Shown: in pieces, positions 32,991 through 40,170 of the stretch | How positions within the stretch are numbered: position 1 is the stretch's first letter | Layout: each line of letters starts with the position of its first letter | Assembly: GCF_029869545.1 (NCBI RefSeq) | Contig: NZ_JARWQD010000312.1 | Location: 1 to 64,000 of the forward strand | From: Nocardia wallacei | GTDB taxonomy: Bacteria; Actinomycetota; Actinomycetes; Mycobacteriales; Mycobacteriaceae | Direction of reading: 5' to 3' | Length of the DNA: 64,000 nt | Notes under the pieces: model-generated | Told to the model about the DNA's origin: nothing | Databases searched by the model: none | Seen by the model: only the letters and a program-made list of their open reading frames with translations | Translations under genes and position numbers: made by a program

Positions 32991-33623
32991 ATGGCTGACG
33001 CTGAGATCGACCGGCTGCCGCTGCGGGAGCGCAAGAAGCAACGCACCCGGCAGGCACTGGTCGACACCGCCCTCGAGCTGTTCACCGAGCGCGGTTTCGA
33101 CACCGTCACGCTCGATGAGCTCTGCGACGCGGTCGATATCTCCAAACGCACGTTCTTCCGCAACTTCACCAGCAAGGAAGATGTCGCGATGGCGCCGCTG
33201 CGGGATATGTGGGCCGCCTTCCTCGCGGACCTCGCAACCCGCGAGCCCGGTTCGCAGCCGCTACTGCGCACCCTGCAGGACGGTCTGCTGGCGACCCTGG
33301 ACCGGATGCCGCCCGACGGCTGGGCGGACCGGGCCGCGCGCAGTCACCGACTGGCACGGACGACCCCCTCGATGGGCGCGAGCAACCTGCAATTCTGCGA
33401 TCGGACCGTCCGCGATGCCCTCGCGATCCTGCACGATCGTTTCGCCGTCGACCCCCGCACCGACCGGCGCCCCCGCCTGACCCTCGATATCGCGGTCGCG
33501 GCGTTCCACTCCGCCCTCGATACGTGGAGTTCGGGCCCGGGCAACCTCAGCACGGCCGCCCTCACCCGCCACGTGCGCGAGGGCTTCGACGCGATACCCG
33601 GGGCGCTCACCCTCACGGTGTGA
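32991..33623 (+). CDS. TetR family transcriptional regulator
   Basis: A 210-residue TetR repressor. The helix-turn-helix lies in the N terminus: RQALVDTALELFTERGFDTV, then LDELCDAVDISKRTFFRNF and SKEDV. The C-terminal domain (~75-205) is divergent, as usual for ligand-binding parts. The start is ATG 32991. It diverges from the quinone oxidoreductase, which is its likely target. The ligand is perhaps a quinone or electrophile, judging only by the neighbour. Confidence 0.92.
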   Translation: MADAEIDRLPLRERKKQRTRQALVDTALELFTERGFDTVTLDELCDAVDISKRTFFRNFTSKEDVAMAPLRDMWAAFLADLATREPGSQPLLRTLQDGLLATLDRMPPDGWADRAARSHRLARTTPSMGASNLQFCDRTVRDALAILHDRFAVDPRTDRRPRLTLDIAVAAFHSALDTWSSGPGNLSTAALTRHVREGFDAIPGALTLTV

Positions 33624-33718
33624 GGTCGGGCACGTGGCAGTTCCACGGCCACTCCCCAGCGAGTTCTCAGGAATCGCGCGCCTAATGGGTGCAGGGATAC
33701 CGACATTTCGAGGACGTG

Positions 33719-34882
33719 ATGACCTTGCATCCGAATCAAGGCGGTTGGCAGGGGCCGTACGGGCCGCCCGCAGGCCCCCGGGCGCCGCGGCCGCAGCGGC
33801 CCGCGCTGAACTTCACCGTCGTGGCGGCCCTGGTGCTGGCCGTGGCCGTCGTCATCGGCCTGGTGGCCGCGCGCATGAGCGCGAACCAGCACGCGCCGAC
33901 CACGCCGCCCGCACCGTCCGGCGGCGTCATGCAGGCGTTCGACTCGAAGAGCCGGGCCGACCTCACCGATGCCGCGCAGCGGGTCGCGCCGGGCATCGTC
34001 ACGGTGAACACCGAACTCGGCCTGCAGGGCGGCGGCAGCGCGGGCACCGGGATCGTCCTCACTCCCGACGGCGACGTCCTGACCAATAACCACGTCGTCG
34101 AGGGCGCCACCCGGATCCAGGTGACCAGCGTCGGCAACGGTGAGACCTACCCCGCCACCGTGCTGGGCTACGACCGCACCAACGATCTGGCCGTGCTGCG
34201 CCTGTCCGGCGCCTCGGATCTGCCGACCGCACCGCTCGGCGATTCCGACAAGGTCGCCGTCGGCGACGAGATCGTCGGGGTGGGCAACGCCGGCGGCACC
34301 GGCAGCCCCTCGGCGGCGAGCGGCCGGGTGACCGCGCTGGACCGTTCGATCACCGCAAGCGACGAATCCTCGGGCAGCTCCGAGCAGCTGACCGGGCTCA
34401 TCCAGGTGGCCGCCGATATTCAGCCGGGCGATTCCGGCGGTCCGCTGGTGAACGACTCGGGTCAGGTCATCGGCGTCAATACCGCCGCGTCCCAAGGCTT
34501 CCGGCTCGGCGCCGGTGGCGGTGAGGGTTTCGCCATCCCGATCAACAAGGCAGTATCGATCGCCGGGCAGATCCGGTCCGGAACCGGCTCGGGCACGGTG
34601 CATGTCGGCCCGAGCGCCTTCCTCGGCATCACGGTCAGCGACGCCGGCGGCCAGGGTGCGCTGGTCCGCAATATCGTCCGTGGCGGCCCGGCCGACGAGC
34701 TGGGACTGACGCCCGGCAGCGTGATCACCGACATCGACGGCGACCGCATCGATTCGGCGAACGCCCTGATCGCCACGATGGACAAGCACCACCCCGGCGA
34801 CAACGTCGACCTCACCTGGACCGACCGAACCGGCCGAACCCAAACCGCCAAGGCGGAACTGGCGAAGGGTCCCACGGGCTGA
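33719..34882 (+). CDS. S1C (HtrA/PepA-like) trypsin-type serine protease with PDZ domain
   Basis: 387 residues. A Pro/Gln-rich cytoplasmic N terminus is followed by one membrane segment (~33-51). The protease domain has the complete triad His125 (LTNNHVVEG), Asp156 (RTNDLAVL) and Ser239 (QPGDSGGPL). A C-terminal PDZ domain (~295-380) contains SAFLGITVSD and GGPADELGLTPGSVITDIDG. It is anchored in the inner membrane with the protease outside. The family does extracytoplasmic protein quality control; it resembles mycobacterial PepA/HtrA proteases. The start ATG 33719 follows GAGGACG. No partner genes adjoin it. Confidence 0.93.
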   Translation: MTLHPNQGGWQGPYGPPAGPRAPRPQRPALNFTVVAALVLAVAVVIGLVAARMSANQHAPTTPPAPSGGVMQAFDSKSRADLTDAAQRVAPGIVTVNTELGLQGGGSAGTGIVLTPDGDVLTNNHVVEGATRIQVTSVGNGETYPATVLGYDRTNDLAVLRLSGASDLPTAPLGDSDKVAVGDEIVGVGNAGGTGSPSAASGRVTALDRSITASDESSGSSEQLTGLIQVAADIQPGDSGGPLVNDSGQVIGVNTAASQGFRLGAGGGEGFAIPINKAVSIAGQIRSGTGSGTVHVGPSAFLGITVSDAGGQGALVRNIVRGGPADELGLTPGSVITDIDGDRIDSANALIATMDKHHPGDNVDLTWTDRTGRTQTAKAELAKGPTG

Positions 34883-34939
34883 GCCTCGCGCTGCCTATGC
34901 TTTGGATCGACGTTCTATTTTCCAGAGGCGAGGTCATCG

Positions 34940-35653
34940 ATGGCCAGAGGTTCCCGGCGGGCCTATCACACCGGGTTGTCGCGCGGCGTGATCGTCGACG
35001 CCGCGCTGGCGCTGACGGCCGAGCGCGGCCTCGACGGCTGGAGCATGCGTGATCTCACCGGCCGCCTCGATACGTCGCTGTCGGTGATCTACCACCACGT
35101 CGGGGACCGGGAGCGGCTGCGCGCCGCCGTGGTCGATCGGATCTATGCCGAGATGGACCTGGACATCGACGAAACCGATTGGCGGACAGCGCTGTACAGC
35201 GTGCTGTCGGCCATGATCGACCACCTGTCCGGCTACCGCGGCGTCGCCACCTGGCTGCTGCACAACGGTCCGCAGACCGAGCAGCTCGTTCCGGTGCTGG
35301 AGACGGGGATGCGGCTCATGCTAGAGGCGGGCTGGGGTGAGGAGTCCGCCCCGGCCCACTCCATGGCGTTCAACACCTGCCTCGGTCTCATCGCCCTCGG
35401 CGACCGGCAGCCGGGCGACACCGCCGAGCCCGGCCTCTCCGGTCTGCGGTCCCTGCTCGAATCGCATCCGGCGGCGGGACCCGGCGCCGAGCAGATGGGC
35501 CGCATGGCCGCGCGATTCGAAGGCGATGCGGCCGAGACCGCGGCCGTCCGGCGCGAGTACTGCCGGTACGCGCTGGACCGCATCCTGGACGGGCTCGAGG
35601 TACGGCTCGACACGATCCGCGAACGCGCGACCCAGGCCCCGCGGACTCGTTAG
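34940..35653 (+). CDS. TetR family transcriptional regulator (TetR-class C-terminal domain)
   Basis: 237 residues. The helix-turn-helix spans SRGVIVDAALALTAERGLDGWSM to the YHHVGDRERL element. The long C-terminal part, with MIDHLSGYRGVATWLL, resembles the TetR_C domain that binds small ligands. It precedes the two-gene ABC exporter by 88 bp on the same strand and is the likely controller of it. Its own upstream region has GTTCTATTTT (34912-34921), sharing the half-site GTTCTA with the operator at 35712, which suggests autoregulation. Confidence 0.88.
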   Translation: MARGSRRAYHTGLSRGVIVDAALALTAERGLDGWSMRDLTGRLDTSLSVIYHHVGDRERLRAAVVDRIYAEMDLDIDETDWRTALYSVLSAMIDHLSGYRGVATWLLHNGPQTEQLVPVLETGMRLMLEAGWGEESAPAHSMAFNTCLGLIALGDRQPGDTAEPGLSGLRSLLESHPAAGPGAEQMGRMAARFEGDAAETAAVRREYCRYALDRILDGLEVRLDTIRERATQAPRTR

Positions 35654-35711
35654 CCGACCCACCGGCACCGCGCACCCCTTGCATTCGCCGGACCAGTCGT
35701 TACACTCCAGA

Positions 35712-35728
35712 TTAGAACAGTGATCTAA
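35712..35728. promoter_or_regulatory. Probable TetR operator before the ABC exporter genes
   Basis: TTAGAACAGTGATCTAA is an inverted repeat (TTAGA-N7-TCTAA) 13 bp before the ATG at 35742. Its position would block transcription or ribosome access for the ABC operon. It does not match the IdeR/DtxR iron box I would expect for a siderophore locus. Confidence 0.6.
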
Positions 35729-35741
35729 TTTGTGAGGTTCG

Positions 35742-37496
35742 ATGACTACCGTGCGGCAGGATCCGGCCACCGATAACAGACCCAGTGCCCTCGGCGTCGT
35801 GCTCGCACCGATCCGCGGCCGGTTGGCACTGGCGGCCGCCCTCCAGGTGCTGGGCGCGCTCGCCGCGCTCGCGCCCTATCTCGCGATCGTCGAGATCGCC
35901 CGCGAGTTCCTGGGCGGCGATGCCGTGGATCGCGGCAGGATCTGGGCGTACGTGGCGGTCGCGGCCGCCGGGTTCGTCCTCCGCACGGTCTGCGCCGGGA
36001 TCGCCTACACGCTCAGCCACGTCGCCGATGCCGATGTGGGCCTGAGCATCCGGCGCACCGCGGTCGACCGGCTGAGCCGCGTATCGCTGGGCTGGTTCAC
36101 CGAGCGCAGTTCCGGCCGGGTGAAACGAGCCCTGACCGACGACGTCGGCGCGGTTCACCACGTGGTGGCCCACGCGATCAACGATCTGGTGGCCGCCGTG
36201 GTCACCCCCGTCGCGGCACTCACCTACCTGTTCCTCCTGGACTGGCGGCTGGCGGCGATATGCCTTGCGCCCCTGGTGCTCTGGCTCGCGTTGGTCGCGG
36301 TGATGTCGCGCGGCGATGCCGAACGCACGGCGCGCTGGACCACCGAACTCGACAAGGTCAACTCCGCGGTGGTCGAACTCGTCGACGGGATCGCGGTCGT
36401 CAAGTCGTTCGGCCGCGCGGGCCGGGCCCAGGCCCGCTATCGGCAGGCCGGTGCGGATCTCGCACACTTCCTCGACGAATGGATGGGCCCGACGCAGCGG
36501 CTGGATTCCCTTGCCTCCGTGGTTATTTCGCCTCCGGTCCTGCTGCTGACCGCGATCGGTGGCGGCGTGTGGCTGGGGGTCGATCCGGTCGAGGTCATCG
36601 CCTTCGTGATGCTGGCGGTCGGGCTCGGGGCGCCGGTGCTGTCGCTGGGATTCGGCGCGCTGGCGATGCAGGAGGCGACCGCGGCCGCCCGACGAGTCGC
36701 CGCGCTGCTCGCCACTCCCGAACTCCCCCGCGCCACCGACCCGGCGACGCCGAGCGGCGCCCGCGTCGAATTCGATTCCGTGCGTTTCTCCTACGACGGC
36801 CGCACGACCGTGCTCGACGGTGTCGATCTCGTGCTCGAACCCGGCACGGTCACCGCCCTGGTCGGCGCCTCCGGTTCCGGGAAATCGACGCTGGCCCGGC
36901 TGCTGCCGCGATTCTGGGATGTCGACGAGGGCGCCGTGCGCCTCGGCGGCGTAGACATCCGGCACATACCGGAAGGCGACCTGTACCGCCACGTGGGCTT
37001 CGTCTTTCAGGAAACGTCGCTGCTGCGCACCAGCATTCGCGACAATATCGCCCTCGGCCGAGCGGGCGCGGACATCGCGGAGATCCAGGACGCGGCGCGC
37101 GCGGCACAGATACACGAGCGCATCCTGGCGCTGCCCCGCGGTTACGACAGCGTGATCGGCGCGGATGCGCACCTCTCCGGCGGTGAGGCGCAAAGGATTT
37201 CGATCGCCCGGGCGGTGCTGGCCGACACACCAGTCCTGGTGCTCGACGAGGCGACCGCCTTCGCCGATCCGGAATCCGAAGCGGCGGTGCAGGATGCGCT
37301 GTCGCTGCTGGTATCCGGGCGGACCCTGCTGGTGATCGCGCACCGCCTGCACACGATCCGCGGCGCGGACCGCATCGTCGTGCTCGCGCACGGCCGGGTG
37401 GCCGAATCCGGCAGACACGACGAATTGCTCGCCGCCGGTGGCGAATACGCGCGGATGTGGGACAGGCACACCGCCCTCAGGAAGGAATCGGTATGA
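35742..37496 (+). CDS. ABC exporter half-transporter 1 (IrtA-like, no SIP domain)
   Basis: A 584-residue half-transporter: TMD (~20-320) and NBD (~340-570). Walker A is VGASGSGKST, the signature is HLSGGEAQR, Walker B is LVLDEATAFAD and the switch is IAHRLHT. It forms a pair with the next gene, overlapping it by 4 bp (ATGA). Sequence style (GGEAQRISIARAVLADTPV) resembles the IrtAB/siderophore and nonribosomal-peptide-linked exporters of actinomycetes. The siderophore-interacting domain of IrtA is absent, so siderophore transport is only a possibility. GAGG lies 6 nt before the start. Confidence 0.88.
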   Translation: MTTVRQDPATDNRPSALGVVLAPIRGRLALAAALQVLGALAALAPYLAIVEIAREFLGGDAVDRGRIWAYVAVAAAGFVLRTVCAGIAYTLSHVADADVGLSIRRTAVDRLSRVSLGWFTERSSGRVKRALTDDVGAVHHVVAHAINDLVAAVVTPVAALTYLFLLDWRLAAICLAPLVLWLALVAVMSRGDAERTARWTTELDKVNSAVVELVDGIAVVKSFGRAGRAQARYRQAGADLAHFLDEWMGPTQRLDSLASVVISPPVLLLTAIGGGVWLGVDPVEVIAFVMLAVGLGAPVLSLGFGALAMQEATAAARRVAALLATPELPRATDPATPSGARVEFDSVRFSYDGRTTVLDGVDLVLEPGTVTALVGASGSGKSTLARLLPRFWDVDEGAVRLGGVDIRHIPEGDLYRHVGFVFQETSLLRTSIRDNIALGRAGADIAEIQDAARAAQIHERILALPRGYDSVIGADAHLSGGEAQRISIARAVLADTPVLVLDEATAFADPESEAAVQDALSLLVSGRTLLVIAHRLHTIRGADRIVVLAHGRVAESGRHDELLAAGGEYARMWDRHTALRKESV

Positions 37497-39217
37497 TCCG
37501 CAAGCTGTTTCGGATCGTTCACCCGAATGATCGGGCGCGCTTCGTCCGCTGGGTCGGGCTGATCATCGCCTTCTCCGTGCTGCAGGGGATCTGCGTCCTG
37601 CTCGTGGTTCCCATCCTGCGCCCGCTGCTGGCGGGCGACCGGGACGGCGCGCTGCCGTGGCTGGCCGTGCTGGCCGCCACGACGGCCGCGACATGCGTCG
37701 TGTTCTATGCCCAGGCGATACACGGCCACCGGATCGCCGACAGGCTGCTGCTCGGCATCCACCACCGGGTCGGCGATCACCTGGCGAAACTGCCGCTGGG
37801 CTGGTTCGGGACCGACCGGACCGGCCGCCTGACCCACACCATGTCGCAGGGCACGACGAGCATCCTCGGGGTGCCCGCCCACCTGATGCAGCCGGTGGTC
37901 GGCGCGGCGGTGACCCCGGCGGTCGTGGTCGCGGGACTGTTCCTGTTCGACTGGCGCCTGGCGGTCGCGTCGGCGCTGGCGGGACTGGTGTTGCTCGCCG
38001 CGTACCGCCGCGCCCAGCACGCCCTCGCGCGCAGCTTCGGCGCGGTCGACCGGGCCGCGGTCGAGGCCGCGGGGCGAGTGGTCGAGTTCGCGCAGTGCCA
38101 ACCGGTCCTGCGCGCCTTCGGTCGCGCGGGCTCCCGAAATACCTTGCTGGGCACCGCCATTACCGGCGAGCGCCGAGCCCTCGGGGAGCTGAGCCGCCGT
38201 GCCGTATCCGCGCTGCTGGTGTTCTCCGTCGCCGTGCAGGCCGTCTTCGTCGCGCTGCTCGCCGTCGGCGTCGCCCTGGCCCTGGGCACCTCGCTCGATG
38301 CCGCGGAGCTGATCGCGCTGCTCGTGCTCGTCACGCGCTTCGTCGGCCCGCTGGTCGAGACCGTGGATCACGGCGCCGCACTGCGGGCGGCCTCGGAGAA
38401 CATCGATCGGATCGATGAGGTGCTGGCCGTCCGTCCCCTGCCGGAAGGCGCGGTGGCGCAGGCGATCACGCCCGGCGAGGTGCGCTTCGACAATGTCACC
38501 TTCGGCTACGGCGACCGCACGGTCCTGCGCGATATCGCCTTCGAGGCCGGGCCCGGCACGCTGACGGCGATCGTCGGCCCGTCGGGATCCGGCAAGACGA
38601 CGCTGCTCCGGCTGGTGGCGCGCTTCTGGGATGTCGATGCGGGGGCCGTGCGCGTCGGCGGCGCCGATGTCCGGGAACTGACCACCGAGGCCCTGATGGA
38701 CCAGCTGGCCATGGTGTTCCAGGACGTCTACCTGTTCGACGACACCATCGAGGCCAATATCCGGATCGGGCGGCCCGACGCCACCGCGGCGGAGATCGGC
38801 GAGGCGGCCCGGCTGGCCCGGGTGGACGAGATCGTCGACCGGTTGCCCGACGGCTGGAACACCCGGGTCGGCGAGGGCGGCGTCGGCCTGTCCGGCGGTG
38901 AGCGCCAACGGGTTTCGATCGCCCGGGCACTGGTCAAGCAGGCGCCGATCGTGCTGCTCGACGAGGCCACGGCCGCCCTGGACCCCGACAACGAGGCGGC
39001 GGTCGCCGATGCGATCCGGGCCCTCGCCCGGCGGCGGACCCTCATCGTGGTCGCGCACCGGCTGCACACGATCGCGGCGGCCGACCAGATCCTGCTGCTC
39101 GACGACGGGCGCATCGCGCAGCGCGGTACGCACGATGAATTGATCGGTCAGCCGGGGAAATACGCGGACTTCTGGCGGGAACGCGAACGCGCACTGGGCT
39201 GGCGGCTCACCGCGTGA
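37493..39217 (+). CDS. ABC exporter half-transporter 2 (IrtB-like)
   Basis: A 574-residue half-transporter with the same layout: TMD (~15-300) and NBD (~325-560). Walker A is VGPSGSGKTT, the signature is GLSGGERQRVS, Walker B is IVLLDEATAALD and the switch is VAHRLHT. It is probably the heterodimer partner of the preceding protein, since the genes overlap by 4 bp. Both catalytic sites look intact. The last ~70 bp (39148-39217) overlap the 3' end of the convergent PAP2 gene. Likely substrates are siderophore or peptide-like compounds (inference). Confidence 0.88.
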   Translation: MIRKLFRIVHPNDRARFVRWVGLIIAFSVLQGICVLLVVPILRPLLAGDRDGALPWLAVLAATTAATCVVFYAQAIHGHRIADRLLLGIHHRVGDHLAKLPLGWFGTDRTGRLTHTMSQGTTSILGVPAHLMQPVVGAAVTPAVVVAGLFLFDWRLAVASALAGLVLLAAYRRAQHALARSFGAVDRAAVEAAGRVVEFAQCQPVLRAFGRAGSRNTLLGTAITGERRALGELSRRAVSALLVFSVAVQAVFVALLAVGVALALGTSLDAAELIALLVLVTRFVGPLVETVDHGAALRAASENIDRIDEVLAVRPLPEGAVAQAITPGEVRFDNVTFGYGDRTVLRDIAFEAGPGTLTAIVGPSGSGKTTLLRLVARFWDVDAGAVRVGGADVRELTTEALMDQLAMVFQDVYLFDDTIEANIRIGRPDATAAEIGEAARLARVDEIVDRLPDGWNTRVGEGGVGLSGGERQRVSIARALVKQAPIVLLDEATAALDPDNEAAVADAIRALARRRTLIVVAHRLHTIAAADQILLLDDGRIAQRGTHDELIGQPGKYADFWRERERALGWRLTA

Positions 39218-40032
39218 GGCGACCGCGGGGCGACCGGGCCCATGATCCCCCAGGCGGTCGCCGAGGCGGGCACCAGCAGCGGATGCAGCACGGCCGCCAC
39301 CGCGAGCAGTGCCACCGCGACGATCGCGTCGAGCCAATAGTGGTTGCCGGTGCCGACCACGATGAGGGTGGTGAGCACGGGATGCGCCAGCAGCAGCCAC
39401 CGCCAGCCGCTGCGCATCGCGGCCACGCCGGCGAAGGCGAGCAGCAGCGCCCATCCGACGTGCAGGGAGGGCATGGCGGCAAGCTGATTGGACAACCCGT
39501 CGGATTCGATCGGGCCGTAGACGGATTGGCCGTGCAGCGCCGCGAGATCGACGAAGCCGTACTGCGGCATCATCCGCGGTGGCGCCAGCGGGAACAGGGT
39601 GTGCACGGCCAGCGCGGCACCGGTGAGCGCCACCATCAGATTCCTGGTCCATCGGTAGTGCTCGGGGCGAAAGACCCACAGCCACAGCAGCATTCCGACC
39701 GCGACGGTGAAATGCGCGGTGGCGTAATAGAAATTGGCGGGAACGGCCACGACATCGTGATCGACGAAGATCGCCTGCACCGCCGTCTCCCCCGGCAGCC
39801 CGAGGCGATCCTCCAGCCCCAGGACACCGTGGGCATTGCCGAACGCGTGCACGGTGTCGTCGGCGGTGAGCAACCGGCCCATGCGATACCCCATATAGAG
39901 CACGGTGATCAGGACGAGCTGGCCGATCGCCTCACCGCCGCGGCCGCGCACCGCCTGCCGTACCCGCTGTGCGATGCCGTCGGTCGCGAAGCCGAAATCG
40001 ATGCCCGGACCGCCGAGCCCCAACGTCACCAT
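39148..40032 (-). CDS. PAP2 superfamily phosphatase / inositol phosphotransferase-like membrane protein
   Basis: A 294-residue membrane protein with about six membrane segments. PAP2 motifs are AAMPSLHVGWAL (His191) and GNHYWLDAI. The first PAP2 motif (KxxxxxxRP) is replaced by a PLAPPRMMP region, as in inositol-phosphotransferase relatives. It may dephosphorylate lipid phosphates or move phosphoinositol headgroups. The start 40032 has AGGAGG 8 nt upstream. Its C-terminal tail (ending RSRSRQKSAYFPG) is encoded over the last 70 bp of the opposite-strand ABC gene. It resembles the N-terminal domain of the fusion at 54600-56711. Confidence 0.88.
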   Translation of the reverse strand: MVTLGLGGPGIDFGFATDGIAQRVRQAVRGRGGEAIGQLVLITVLYMGYRMGRLLTADDTVHAFGNAHGVLGLEDRLGLPGETAVQAIFVDHDVVAVPANFYYATAHFTVAVGMLLWLWVFRPEHYRWTRNLMVALTGAALAVHTLFPLAPPRMMPQYGFVDLAALHGQSVYGPIESDGLSNQLAAMPSLHVGWALLLAFAGVAAMRSGWRWLLLAHPVLTTLIVVGTGNHYWLDAIVAVALLAVAAVLHPLLVPASATAWGIMGPVAPRSPHAVSRQPSARSRSRQKSAYFPG

Positions 40033-40170
40033 GCCGCGACCTCCTTCACCGTTGAACAGGTCGCCGAATCCGTTTAACCGGAGCCAACGCCTCCGTTTAT
40101 CGTAGCGCCGGGTTCAGCCGCAATTCATCGCAATGTGACCCGACAGACACCGGGCGTGCGCGGCAGGCGG
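40033..40170 (-). promoter_or_regulatory. Upstream region of the PAP2 gene with a repeated motif
   Basis: Between dhaM and the PAP2 gene, both on the minus strand. TCCGTTTA occurs twice (40069-40076 and 40092-40099, 23 bp apart), and TACGAT on the minus strand (about 40099-40104) could be a -10 box. A related CCGTTTACGAT motif lies upstream of the other PAP2 gene near 56735-56746. Confidence 0.35.

Noticed and set aside
35654..35741. Possible IdeR/DtxR iron box before the ABC exporter pair
   Set aside because: The palindrome TTAGAACAGTGATCTAA does not fit the iron-box pattern as I know it; a TetR operator is the better reading.
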